Of a stretch of 52,959 nt of DNA, positions 8,823 to 18,594 are shown piece after piece. Location of the stretch: assembly GCF_018130955.1 (NCBI RefSeq), contig NZ_JAFCJM010000046.1:1-52959 (forward strand), in the 5' to 3' direction. Origin of the DNA: Bradyrhizobium liaoningense (lineage in GTDB: Bacteria > Pseudomonadota > Alphaproteobacteria > Rhizobiales > Xanthobacteraceae). The translations under genes and the position numbers were made by a program. Numbering within the stretch: position 1 is the first letter of the stretch; each line of letters starts with the position of its first letter. The notes under the pieces were generated by a model, which saw only the letters and a list, made by a program, of their open reading frames with translations, did not search any database and was not told the DNA's origin.

Positions 8823-8897
8823 TTTCATCATCGCAAGGCGCGCCCCGCGGATGGCCCCGCAGGCAATTGGTGCCACCGCGTCAATCCTGCTCGTCAG

Positions 8898-9326
8898 TCA
8901 CGGACACACCAGCACGGGGGTTGTCGCCTGCGTCAGCACCTTGTTCGTCACACTGCCGATGAGAAGCATGGAAAGTCCGCTGCGTCCATGCGATGACATG
9001 ACAATGAGATCGCAGCCCTTGTCCTCGGCTGCTGCGATGATGGCTTGATGCGGGTGCCCGTTCTCGACTTGAATCGTCTCGCAGGGAACACCGGCCTCCT
9101 TGGCCTTATTGGCCATGTGATCCAACACGCTCGTGGCCTGTTCCTTGCGCAGTTCGGCATATGTTGCGACCGCTTCAAGAAACCGCCCAGATAGTTCTGA
9201 GAACGGCTCGACAACAAAGATTACGGAGACCTTGGCTCCAAGGGATTTCGCCAGTGCCAATCCATGCGCCACCCCACGCTCCGCGATATCCGACCCATCC
9301 GTCGGAATGAGAATATGCCGGTACAT
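8898..9326 (-). CDS. Universal stress protein (UspA family)
   Basis: This 142-residue single-domain protein opens with MYRHILIPTDGSDIAERGV, the classic Usp first strand with the conserved Asp. It ends with the nucleotide-binding loop SSHGRSG followed by LIGSVTNKVL and the last strand TPVLVC. The presence of the glycine-rich loop and GSVT indicates the ATP-binding subclass. Usp proteins help survival in stasis, hypoxia and oxidative stress. The gene is monocistronic here. No FixK-type box is visible immediately upstream. Confidence 0.92.
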   Translation of the reverse strand: MYRHILIPTDGSDIAERGVAHGLALAKSLGAKVSVIFVVEPFSELSGRFLEAVATYAELRKEQATSVLDHMANKAKEAGVPCETIQVENGHPHQAIIAAAEDKGCDLIVMSSHGRSGLSMLLIGSVTNKVLTQATTPVLVCP

Positions 9327-9949
9327 GCCTCACCTCCCGATTGCTGAACGTATTGCTGCCGTCCGAATGTGTTGTCACCGTCAGCTTCTCTTCTTCGCCG
9401 GCGGAATCCAGCAATTCGCCCGGCCGATGATCGGGAAGGCGGCCGCCGGATTCATCGAGAGAGCGACAAGCCGGATGATCACCAGACCGATCTTCAATGC
9501 TCGCAGACGCGATTTCGTGTCGAGCAGCACCGCTTCCGCGACCTGCGCCGGCCAAGCGGACGTGCGCCTCGCGCACGAGGTTCTGGACCGCGTCAGCTTC
9601 GGGCAGATGCCCGGTCGATATGTAGGGCCAATGCTCCTGCTCAGGATGAGAACGCATGGCACGGCACTCACGCCAGGGTAGTAAATTAGGCGAATGCGAA
9701 CCTGAAGGCAAGGTCAGGCCAGGTTCCGTTCTTGACGGTCGTGGACGCGCACTGACCAAAGGGACTGTCGGCTTGCGGAGTGCGCGTCGACGTCACAGTC
9801 ACGAGTTGCAGCGGTCGAGGCCACAGCGAAAACAAAGAGGCGTTCGATTCCAGCTTTATGAGAACCGTATCGAACCTCTTTATCGCCTCCGTCCGCCGGT
9901 TTACGGTGGGATTCGCAAAGACCTTCCCTGCCCTCAATCCGGTGAGCTG
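9327..9949. other. 623-base interval without a supported gene; possible decayed ORF
   Basis: Several overlapping open frames exist, but none has good start context, recognisable domains or clean codon bias. The most protein-like are two minus-strand frames covering about 9381-9680. One opens MRSHPEQEHWPYISTGHLPE and the other continues with a hydrophobic stretch (IGLVIIRLVALSMNPAAAF). They could be two halves of a frameshifted gene, but I cannot name a parent family. The rightward frame entering the transglycosylase gene from 9656 is not credible as coding. The transglycosylase promoter must lie in this interval. Confidence 0.4.
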
Positions 9950-11263
9950 ATGTCCAGGACCCGATGCGCGATCGCGGCATGCGCGACCATCTTCGCTTTT
10001 GCCTCCGCAGCATCGGCCCAGCAACTGCTTCCGCCTCCGGGCAGGCCGGCGGCCCCTGCGGCGCCGAAGGCTGCGCCGTCGCCGCGCGGGGCATCGTGTC
10101 ACAATGGCGCGAGTTTTGATCGCTTCCTCGCGGAGCTGAAACAGCAGGCGGTCGCCGAAGGCGTCTCTCAGCGCACGATCGCCGAAGCCGCGCCCCACCT
10201 CGTCTACGACCAGGGCATCGTCAACCGGGACCGCGGCCAGCGCGTGTTCGGCCAGCTCTTCACCGAATTTGCCGGCCGCATGGCCGCGGTCTACCGGATG
10301 CAGAACGGCCAGCAGCACATCAAGCAATATGCCGCGGCGTTCGCGCGCGCCGAGAAGGAATACGGCGTGCCCCCCGCCGTCATCGCCGCGTTCTGGGGAC
10401 TGGAGAGCGATTTTGGCGCCAACATGGGCAATCTGCCGACGCTGAGATCGCTGGTGTCGCTGGCCTATGATTGCCGCCGCTCCGAGATGTTCGCCAAGGA
10501 GACCATTGCCGCACTGAAGATCATCGACCGCGGCGATCTGCATCCCGACGAGATGATCGGCTCCTGGGCGGGCGAGCTCGGGCAGACGCAATTCCTGCCC
10601 GTGCACTACGTCAACTACGCCGTCGATTATGACGGCGACGGCCGGCGCGATCTGTTGCGCTCGGGGCCCGACGTGATCGGCTCGACCGCGAACTACATCG
10701 CCAACGGCCTGAAGTGGCGGCGCGGCGAGCCGTGGCTGGAGGAGATCAAGGTGCCGCCGAACCTGCCGTGGGAGCAGACCGATCTGTCGACCCAGCAGCC
10801 GCGCTCGAAATGGGCGCAGCTAGGGGTGACTTATCCCGACGGAAGGCCGTTGCCGAACGACAATCTCGCAGCCTCCGTACTGCTGCCGATGGGACGGACC
10901 GGGCCGGCCTTCATGGCCTATCCGAATTTCGCCGCCTACACCGAATGGAATAACTCGCTGATCTATTCAACGACCGCGGGCTACCTCGCCTCGCGCATCG
11001 CCGGTGCTGCACCGATGCGCAAGCCGGCGCAGCCGGTCGCGCAACTGCCGTTCAACGAGCTGAAGGAGTTGCAGCAGCTTCTGGTGCGCGCCGGCTACAA
11101 TGTCGGCAAGATCGACGGCGTGCTGGGCCAGCAAAGCCGCATCGCTGTCAAGGCGATGCAAATCAAATACGGCCTGCCGGCGGATTCCTGGCCGACCGCC
11201 GAACTGCTCGCCCGCATACGCGGCGGCACCGCGCAGGCGCAGCCCCAGGCGACGGTGCGGTAG
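9950..11263 (+). CDS. Lytic murein transglycosylase (MltB family, GH103) with peptidoglycan-binding domain
   Basis: The 437-residue product has a signal peptide (cleavage likely after ASAASAQ) and a Pro/Ala linker. The GH103 catalytic domain includes AFWGLESDFGA, whose Glu (about residue 152) is the expected acid/base, and GSWAGELGQTQFLP. A C-terminal PG_binding_1 domain (about residues 365-430) has a core of LQQLLVRAGYNVGKIDGVLG. It cleaves the MurNAc-GlcNAc bond to give 1,6-anhydro ends during wall remodelling. The ATG at 9950 is chosen because it opens the signal peptide; the frame upstream is not coding-like. It acts in the periplasm. Confidence 0.9.
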   Translation: MSRTRCAIAACATIFAFASAASAQQLLPPPGRPAAPAAPKAAPSPRGASCHNGASFDRFLAELKQQAVAEGVSQRTIAEAAPHLVYDQGIVNRDRGQRVFGQLFTEFAGRMAAVYRMQNGQQHIKQYAAAFARAEKEYGVPPAVIAAFWGLESDFGANMGNLPTLRSLVSLAYDCRRSEMFAKETIAALKIIDRGDLHPDEMIGSWAGELGQTQFLPVHYVNYAVDYDGDGRRDLLRSGPDVIGSTANYIANGLKWRRGEPWLEEIKVPPNLPWEQTDLSTQQPRSKWAQLGVTYPDGRPLPNDNLAASVLLPMGRTGPAFMAYPNFAAYTEWNNSLIYSTTAGYLASRIAGAAPMRKPAQPVAQLPFNELKELQQLLVRAGYNVGKIDGVLGQQSRIAVKAMQIKYGLPADSWPTAELLARIRGGTAQAQPQATVR

Positions 11264-11371
11264 ATTTTTTACCCGTCAGCGCGGGTTCATGCAGTTGCAT
11301 TTTTCCATGCGGATCCCATGTCAGGGGACCAGGATTTCTCCTGGCATTCCGCAACACGAAAAGAGCATCCC

Positions 11372-11875
11372 ATGTCCTTCTATGACGCCGTCGTCCCCGG
11401 CTATTTGCAAATGCTGAACAGCCTCACCGGCCTGCTCACCAAGGCGGAAGCGCATTGCGCGGCCAAGAAGATCGAGCCGAGCGTGCTTTTGGGATCGCGG
11501 CTCTTCCCGGACATGCTGCCGCTGTCGAAGCAGATCCAGCTCGTCAGCGATTTCGCCGCCAAGGGCTGCGCGCGGCTGACCCACAGCGAGGTGCCGTCGA
11601 TGCCCGACACCGAGACGACCTTCGCTGAACTGAAGCAGCGACTCGCCAAAACCATCGACTATGTGAAGTCGTACAAGCCCGAGCAGTTCGAGGGCGCCGA
11701 CGCCAAGGACGTCACCTTCCCGGCCGGTCCCGACCGCTCGATCACGGTGAAGGGGCAGCAATTCCTCTCCTCGTTCTCGCTGCCCAACTTCTATTTCCAC
11801 GCCGCCACCGCCCACGGCATCTTGCGTCACAATGGCGTGGAGATCGGCAAGCGCGATTTCCTCGGCGTGAGCTAG
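11372..11875 (+). CDS. DUF1993 family protein
   Basis: This 167-residue protein starts MSFYDAVVPGYLQMLNSL and matches DUF1993 throughout: an all-helical DinB-like bundle with SRLFPDMLPLSKQIQLVSDF and the C-terminal PNFYFHAATAHGILRHNGV. The family is widespread in proteobacteria. The His residues near the C-terminus suggest a metal site as in DinB-like proteins, but no activity is established. An in-frame start at 11318 is less likely because the extra residues show no homology pattern. Confidence 0.85.
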   Translation: MSFYDAVVPGYLQMLNSLTGLLTKAEAHCAAKKIEPSVLLGSRLFPDMLPLSKQIQLVSDFAAKGCARLTHSEVPSMPDTETTFAELKQRLAKTIDYVKSYKPEQFEGADAKDVTFPAGPDRSITVKGQQFLSSFSLPNFYFHAATAHGILRHNGVEIGKRDFLGVS

Positions 11876-11924
11876 CCAGCCGACTGGTCGAAGGTTTGAG
11901 CTGTTTGACCGCGGGCTCGTTCAA

Positions 11925-11946
11925 CCTCTCCCGCTTGCGGGAGAGG
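11925..11946. repeat. Short perfect inverted repeat (CCTCTCCCGC/GCGGGAGAGG)
   Basis: The two 10-base arms are joined by TT and form a strong hairpin. They lie between the DUF1993 gene and the OYE gene, in an otherwise featureless 309-base gap. The sequence belongs to the CTCTCCC/GGGAGAG repeat family seen again at 23845-23998. It could end transcription, but there is no T-run. Confidence 0.6.
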
Positions 11947-12184
11947 GAGCGCATCTCCTTCGTGGCAAGCATCAAATTCAATCTCGTGAGCTAGTAGCGC
12001 CTTCGTTTCCTGCAAGCGCCGCGGCGCAGATCGAATCTGCTGTCGCGGCGCTGATTGCACATGAATTATGCTCCGCGGGTTTCGCGCGCATCTCGCCTGC
12101 ACTTTCGGAATGGCTTGTCCCTTGCGCCGCTTGCGGCGATGCACAAGTCTTTCCTCACCTTCCACTCACTGAAAGCATTTTCCG

Positions 12185-13285
12185 ATGAGCCGACCGACCA
12201 AATTGTTTGAGCCCTACAAGCTCGGCCCGATCACGCTTGCCAACCGCGCGGTGATGGCGCCGCTGACGCGCAACCGCGCGGTGCCGGGCAGCTTCGTACC
12301 GGGACCGCTGGCCGCCGAATACTATGCGCAGCGCGCCTCCGCCGGCCTGCTCGTCACCGAAGCGAGCCAGGTCTCGCAACAGGGCCAGGGCTATCAGGAC
12401 ACGCCCGGCATCTATTCAAAGGACCAGGTCGCCGGCTGGCGCAAGGTCACCGATCGCGTGCACGAGCGCGGCGGCAAGATCTTCATCCAGCTCTGGCATG
12501 TCGGCCGCATCTCGCACACTGCGTTGCAAGCCGGCGGCGCGGCACCTGTCGCGCCTAGCGCGATCCGCGCCAAGGGCAAGACCTTCGTCAACGGCACCTT
12601 TGCCGACGTCTCCGAGCCGCGCGCGCTCGAGCTTTCCGAAATCCCCGGCATCATCGACGACTTCAAGCGCGCCACCAAGAATGCGCTCGAAGCCGGCTTC
12701 GACGGCGTCGAGATCCACGGCGCCAACGGCTATCTGCTCGACCAGTTCGCCAAGGACGGCGCCAACAAGCGCACCGATGCCTATGGCGGCGGAATCGAGA
12801 ACCGCGCAAAGCTGATGCTCGAAGTGTCGAAGGCGGTCGCGTCCGAAGCCGGTGCCGATCGCACCGGCATCCGCATCTCGCCGGTGACGCCGGCCAACGA
12901 CATCCTGGACTCGAATCCGCAAGCCCTGTTCGACCATATCGTCGACGGGCTCAGCGCGCTCAAGCTGGTCTATCTGCACGTGGTGGAAGGCGCGACCGGC
13001 GGCCCGCGCGATTTCGCACCGTTCGACTATGCGAGCCTGCGCAAGCGCTTCTCCGGCGCGTACATGGCCAACAACGCCTATGATTTCGAGCTCGCCAGCA
13101 AGGTGCTGGAGGCTGACGCCGCCGACCTCATTGCCTTCGGCAAGCCGTTCATCTCCAACCCCGACCTCGTCGAGCGGCTGAAGAAGGGCGCAGCGCTGAA
13201 CGAGTGGGACAAGAACACGTTCTACGGCGGCGGCGCCAAGGGCTATACGGACTATCCGACGCTCGCTGCTGAGCCGGCGGAGTAG
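12185..13285 (+). CDS. Old Yellow Enzyme alkene reductase (NemA-like)
   Basis: This 366-residue FMN-dependent TIM-barrel protein starts SRPTKLFEPYKLGPITLANR, typical of the family. It carries the substrate-binding pair His178 and Asn181 (HGANGYLLDQF), RTDAYGGGIENR, and the phosphate-binding segment near LIAFGKPFISNPDLVERL. It should reduce activated C=C bonds (enones, maleimides, nitro compounds) using NAD(P)H. It stands alone, with no adjacent NemR-type regulator. The ribosome binding site is weak, but the N-terminus matches family length. Confidence 0.93.
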   Translation: MSRPTKLFEPYKLGPITLANRAVMAPLTRNRAVPGSFVPGPLAAEYYAQRASAGLLVTEASQVSQQGQGYQDTPGIYSKDQVAGWRKVTDRVHERGGKIFIQLWHVGRISHTALQAGGAAPVAPSAIRAKGKTFVNGTFADVSEPRALELSEIPGIIDDFKRATKNALEAGFDGVEIHGANGYLLDQFAKDGANKRTDAYGGGIENRAKLMLEVSKAVASEAGADRTGIRISPVTPANDILDSNPQALFDHIVDGLSALKLVYLHVVEGATGGPRDFAPFDYASLRKRFSGAYMANNAYDFELASKVLEADAADLIAFGKPFISNPDLVERLKKGAALNEWDKNTFYGGGAKGYTDYPTLAAEPAE

Positions 13286-13300
13286 ATCCAGACGAACGTT

Positions 13301-13397
13301 GTCATGCCCCGCGAAAGCGGGGCATCCAGTACGCCGCGGCTTCTCCGTATTCGTCACCGTCTCTGGAATACTGATCGCCCGATCAAGTCGGGCGATG
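13301..13397. repeat. Intergenic inverted-repeat element (GTCATGCCCC type)
   Basis: It contains ATGCCCCGC-GAAA-GCGGGGCAT (13304-13325) and, at the other end, CGCCCGATCAAGTCGGGCG. It opens with GTCATGCC and closes with GGCGATGAC, so the whole is roughly palindromic. It is one of several related copies in this window (46112-46167, 47630-47742, 51223-51273). Confidence 0.6.
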
Positions 13398-13442
13398 ACA
13401 GCGGAGAAGATGGCGGCGCCGCAACTCGCTGGACACAAAGAA

Positions 13443-13468
13443 AAAGGCCGGGATCGCTCCCGGCCTTT
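13443..13468 (-). terminator. Rho-independent terminator of the glycerol operon
   Basis: An 11-base stem (AAAGGCCGGGA/TCCCGGCCTTT) with loop TCGC is followed on the minus strand by a T-rich run. It lies 38 bases beyond the glpV stop, in the right place to end the leftward glp transcript. Confidence 0.8.
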
Positions 13469-13505
13469 CGTCGTTCTCGGATGGCGTGGGCTGGTACGCC
13501 TGTCC

Positions 13506-15302
13506 TTACTGCAGCGAGGCGCGCTTGGGCGGGGTGGCGGGCCACGACTTGATCAGGGTGTCGTAGTCAACCGTTTCGCCCTTCGGCTTCTCGTTCGCGA
13601 GCTTGCGCTGCGGAGCGATGGTGCCATCCTTCTGAACCTTGGCGAACCAGTGCTCAGCGGTCTCCTTCTTATTCAGCTTGGGACCGCAGGCGCCCTGCAC
13701 GCCCGACTTCTCGAGGCGTTCAAGCACCGAGTCCTGGGCCGCAGCGAGCGAGTCCATCGCGGCCTGGGCGGTCTTCGCACCGGACGACGCATCGCCGATG
13801 TTCTGCCACCAGAGCTGCGCCAGCTTCGGATAGTCAGGCACGTTGTTGCCGGTCGGGGTCCACTGCACGCGCGCGGGCGAGCGGTAGAACTCGATCAGGC
13901 CGCCGAGCTTCGGCGCACGCTCGGTGAACGACTTGTCCCAGATATCGGATTCACGGATGAAGGTGAGACCGACATGGCTCTTCTTCAGCGACACCGACTT
14001 GGAGACGATGAACTGGAGATAGAGCCAGGCCGCCTTGCGGCGATCGGCCGGGGTCGACTTCAACAGCGTCGCAGAACCGGCGTCCTGGTAGCCGAGCTTC
14101 ATGCCTTCCTTCCAGTACGAGCCGTGCGGCGACGGAGCCATGCGCCACTTCGGCGTACCGTCAGCGTTCACCACCGGCAGACCGGGCTTCACCATGTCGG
14201 CGGTGAAGGCGGTGTACCAGAAGATCTGCTGGGCGATGTTGCCCTGCGCCGGCACCGGACCTGCTTCCGAGAAGGTCATGCCCTGGGCCTGCGGCGGGGC
14301 ATACTTCTTCAGCCAGTCGAGGTACTTGGTGATGGCGTAGACCGAAGCGGGACCGTTGGTGTCGCCGCCGCGCTCGACCGACGAGCCGACCGGACGGCAG
14401 CCTTCCATGCGGATGCCCCATTCGTCGACCGGCAGACCGTTCGGAATGCCCTTGTCGCCGTTGCCGGCCATCGACAGCCAGGCGTCGGTGAACCGCCATC
14501 CGAGCGACGGGTCCTTCTTGCCATAGTCCATATGGCCGTAGACCTTGACGCCGTTGATCTCCTTGATGTCGTTGGTGAAGAACTCGGCGATGTCCTCATA
14601 GGCCGACCAGTTCACGGGAACGCCGAGCTCGTAGCCATACTTGGCCTTGAACTTGGCCTTGTAGTCCGGGTTGGTGAACCAGTCGTAGCGGAACCAGTAG
14701 AGGTTCGCGAACTGCTGGTCGGGCAACTGGTAGAGCTTGCCGTCCGGAGCCGTCGTGAACGACTTGCCGATGAAGTCGTTGACGTCGAGCATCGGGTCGG
14801 TGACGTCCTTGCCTTCGCCCGTCATGTAGTCGGACAGCACGACCGTCTGGCCGTAGCGGAAGTGGGTGCCGATCAGGTCGCTATCGTTGATCCAGCCGTC
14901 ATAGACGTTCTTGCCGGACTGCATCTGGGTCTGGAGCTTCTCGACGACGTCACCTTCCTGGATGAGGTCGTGCTTGAGCTTGATGCCCGTCAGCTCGGAG
15001 AACGCCTTGGCCAGCGTCTGCGACTCGTATTCGTGAGTCGTGATGGTTTCCGAGACGACGTTGATCTCCATGCCCTTGAAGGGTTCGGCGGCCTTCGCGA
15101 ACCACTCGAGCTCCTTCTTCTGGTCTTCCTTCGACAGCGTCGAAGGCGTGAATTCCGCGATCCACTTCTGGATCACGGCGTCGTCGGCGGCGCGGACCGG
15201 CGCCGAGACGGCGAAAGACGCTGCAACGAGCGCAGCAGCGCTAGACATGGTCAGAAAGCTATTCTTGGTCAATGGACCTTTCCTTCTCCTAAACTGTCGC
15301 AT
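13506..15302 (-). CDS. glpV: Glycerol ABC transporter substrate-binding protein GlpV
   Basis: The 598-residue periplasmic protein has a signal peptide (cut after ...AVSAPVRA). It is much longer than ordinary sugar-binding proteins (about 400-450 residues), as expected for the GlpV/extracellular solute-binding group. The ATG at 15302 is chosen for its GGAGGAAC site; a TTG at 15272 preceded by AAGGAAAGG would also give a good signal peptide. Last gene of the glp operon, followed by a terminator. In Rhizobium leguminosarum the same gene set takes up glycerol. Binding of glycerol is inferred from operon identity rather than from ligand residues. Confidence 0.85.
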   Translation of the reverse strand: MRQFRRRKGPLTKNSFLTMSSAAALVAASFAVSAPVRAADDAVIQKWIAEFTPSTLSKEDQKKELEWFAKAAEPFKGMEINVVSETITTHEYESQTLAKAFSELTGIKLKHDLIQEGDVVEKLQTQMQSGKNVYDGWINDSDLIGTHFRYGQTVVLSDYMTGEGKDVTDPMLDVNDFIGKSFTTAPDGKLYQLPDQQFANLYWFRYDWFTNPDYKAKFKAKYGYELGVPVNWSAYEDIAEFFTNDIKEINGVKVYGHMDYGKKDPSLGWRFTDAWLSMAGNGDKGIPNGLPVDEWGIRMEGCRPVGSSVERGGDTNGPASVYAITKYLDWLKKYAPPQAQGMTFSEAGPVPAQGNIAQQIFWYTAFTADMVKPGLPVVNADGTPKWRMAPSPHGSYWKEGMKLGYQDAGSATLLKSTPADRRKAAWLYLQFIVSKSVSLKKSHVGLTFIRESDIWDKSFTERAPKLGGLIEFYRSPARVQWTPTGNNVPDYPKLAQLWWQNIGDASSGAKTAQAAMDSLAAAQDSVLERLEKSGVQGACGPKLNKKETAEHWFAKVQKDGTIAPQRKLANEKPKGETVDYDTLIKSWPATPPKRASLQ

Positions 15303-15376
15303 GTTGTTCCTCCGTTGCAGCGACAAACTCTAAACAGGTCCGGGTTGGCCCCCGGATCTGGTCTTCTTCGCGAGCT

Positions 15377-15706
15377 TCAGACCGTGCGGAAAATAAGCAC
15401 GGCCGTGACAAGCGAAATTCCACTTGCGAACCACAGGTTCGAGATCTCGAACCCGTCCTCCCCGATCGGCAACGTGCCGATCGCGTCGGTCCCGACGAAC
15501 GCGATCCACAACAGGTGGATCACGGCCGCCGCGATCAGAGAAATGAACAGGCGATCGCCGCGCGTGGTCGGGATGCGCAGCACGCCGACCCGCTCGGCCT
15601 CGGGATAGACGGCAGCGAGCCAGGTCATGACAGCGAGCGTGCAGGCGAGCGCGGCGAAGAAGATCGCCGTCGGCAGCGTCCAGGCCATCCATGCGATGCT
15701 TTCCAT
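15377..15706 (-). CDS. glpU: Small membrane protein GlpU (DUF2160)
   Basis: This 109-residue protein has three hydrophobic segments (about residues 7-25, 44-65 and 83-105). The start MESIAWMAWTLPTAIFF at 15706 follows an AAGGAGG site. It belongs to the DUF2160 small membrane proteins found only within glycerol ABC operons of alphaproteobacteria. Its role is unknown; a transporter accessory role is inferred from the constant gene order. It lies 10 bases after glpQ. Confidence 0.82.
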   Translation of the reverse strand: MESIAWMAWTLPTAIFFAALACTLAVMTWLAAVYPEAERVGVLRIPTTRGDRLFISLIAAAVIHLLWIAFVGTDAIGTLPIGEDGFEISNLWFASGISLVTAVLIFRTV

Positions 15707-15716
15707 GGGTGCCTCC

Positions 15717-16523
15717 TTACACGCGGCCGAGCGCAAAGCCGCGCGCGATATAGTTGCGGACGAACCAGATCACGAGTGCGCCCGGAATGATGGTCAGCAC
15801 GCCGGCGGCTGCTAACAGGCCCCAGTCCATGCCGGCGGCCGAGACCGTGCGCGTCATGATCGCCGAGATCGGCTTGGCCGCGACCGAGGTCAGCGTGCGC
15901 GCCAAGAGGAGCTCGACCCAGGAGAACATGAAGCAGAAGAACGCGGCGACGCCGATGCCGCTTGCAATCAGGGGAATCAGGATCTTCACGAAGAAGCGCG
16001 GGAAGGAATAGCCGTCGAGGAACGCGGTCTCGTCGATCTCGCGCGGCACGCCGGAGACGAAGCCTTCGAGGATCCACACCGCCAGCGGCACGTTGAAGAT
16101 GCAGTGCGCGAGCGCGACCGCCCAGGGCGTATCGAACAACCCGATCGCCGAATAGAGGTTGAAGAACGGTAGCGCATAGACCGCGGCCGGCGCCATGCGG
16201 TTCGACAGCAGCCAGAAGAACAGATGCTTGTCGCCGAGGAAGCGGTAGCGCGAGAACGCATAGGCCGCCGGCAACGCCACCGAGATCGAGATGATGGTGT
16301 TGAGGACGACGTATTCCAGCGAATTGATGTAGCCGGAGTACCAGCTCTCGTCGGTGAAGATGCGCCTGTAGTGCTGCAGCGTCGGCGTGTGCGGCCACAG
16401 CGTCATGCTCGAGACGATCTCGGCGTTGGTCTTGAAGCTCATGTTGACGAGCCAGTAGATCGGCAACAGGAGGAAGATCAGGAACAGCGCCATGATCAGG
16501 CGACGACCGGGAATCGTGTGCAT
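15717..16523 (-). CDS. glpQ: Glycerol ABC transporter permease GlpQ
   Basis: The 268-residue inner-membrane permease is of the MalG type, with six hydrophobic segments and the cytoplasmic EAA loop VPREIDETAFLDGYSFPRFF that docks onto the ATPase. The start codon shares its A with the stop of glpP (TGATG), so the two are translationally coupled. It forms the channel with GlpP. Confidence 0.9.
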   Translation of the reverse strand: MHTIPGRRLIMALFLIFLLLPIYWLVNMSFKTNAEIVSSMTLWPHTPTLQHYRRIFTDESWYSGYINSLEYVVLNTIISISVALPAAYAFSRYRFLGDKHLFFWLLSNRMAPAAVYALPFFNLYSAIGLFDTPWAVALAHCIFNVPLAVWILEGFVSGVPREIDETAFLDGYSFPRFFVKILIPLIASGIGVAAFFCFMFSWVELLLARTLTSVAAKPISAIMTRTVSAAGMDWGLLAAAGVLTIIPGALVIWFVRNYIARGFALGRV

Positions 16524-17496
16524 CAGACGACTCCTTCCTTGGATGCGAGCGCGACCGCGGGCTGCAGCGCGCCGGCGGGCGAGCGATCCACCGCCGGCTC
16601 GCTTTCCGCCCGCGCCTTGCGCTCGACGCCGGCATTGGTCATGACGGTGTAGAACACCCAGCAGACGATCAGGATGATCAAATTGTAGACCAACGACAGG
16701 GCGGCAGCCTTGCCGAGGTCGAACTGGCCGAGCGCGATCTTGACGAGCTCGATCGAAACGAAGGTCGTGGAGTTACCCGGGCCGCCGCCGGTGACGACGA
16801 AGGGCTCGGTGTAGATCATGAAACTGTCCATGAAGCGCAGCAGCACGGCGATCAGGAGCACACGGTTCATCTTCGGCAACTGGATCGCCTTGAACACCGC
16901 CCAGCGCGAGGCGCCGTCGATCTGCGCCGCCTGGTAATAGGCCTCGGGGATCGACTTCAGGCCGGCGTAACAGAGCAGCGCGACGAGGCTCGTCCAGTGC
17001 CAGACGTCCATCGCGATGACGGTGACCCAGGCGTCGAGGGCGTTGGAGACGTAATTGTAGTCGATGCCGATGCTGTTCAGCGTGTAGCCGAGCAGGCCGA
17101 TGTCAGGCCGGCCAAAGATCTGCCAGATCGTGCCGACGACGTTCCAGGGAATGAGCAGCGGCAGCGCGAGGATGACGAGGCAGGCCGCGACCGTCCAGCC
17201 CTCGCGCGGCATCGACAGCGCGACGACGATGCCGAGCGGCACCTCGATCGCGAGGATGATCGCGGAGAACAGCAAATTGCGGCCAAGCGAAGCGAGGAAG
17301 CGGCCGCCGAGATCGGTCGAGGGATCGAGCAACTCCTTGAACCAGCCGACGCCGTTCCAGAAGAACTGGTTGTTGCCAAAGGTGTCCTGCATCGAATAGT
17401 TCACGACCGTCATCAGCGGCAGCACCGCCGAGAAGGCCACCACCAGGAACACCGGCAGCACCAGGAACCAGGCCTTTTGGTTGATTGTCTTGTCCA

Positions 17497-17497
<1 letters not shown>
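16523..17497 (-). CDS. glpP: Glycerol ABC transporter permease GlpP
   Basis: The 324-residue inner-membrane permease is of the MalF type but short, with an N-terminal helix (AWFLVLPVFLVVAFSAVLP) and the EAA loop IPEAYYQAAQIDGASRWAVF. Its start overlaps the stop of glpT by one base. The C-terminal ~35 residues are hydrophilic (ERKARAESEPAVDRSPAG) and probably cytoplasmic. It partners GlpQ. Confidence 0.9.
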
Positions 17498-18582
<1,085 letters not shown>

Positions 18583-18594
18583 GGCGCATCTCCC

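Noticed and set aside
9656..9949. The 98-codon extension upstream of the transglycosylase
   Set aside because: Its codon use is poor, and the signal peptide begins cleanly at the ATG at 9950.
13299..15608. A 769-codon open frame on the plus strand opposite glpV
   Set aside because: It is an antisense shadow created by high third-position GC. It has no domain signature, while the minus strand carries a clear binding protein.
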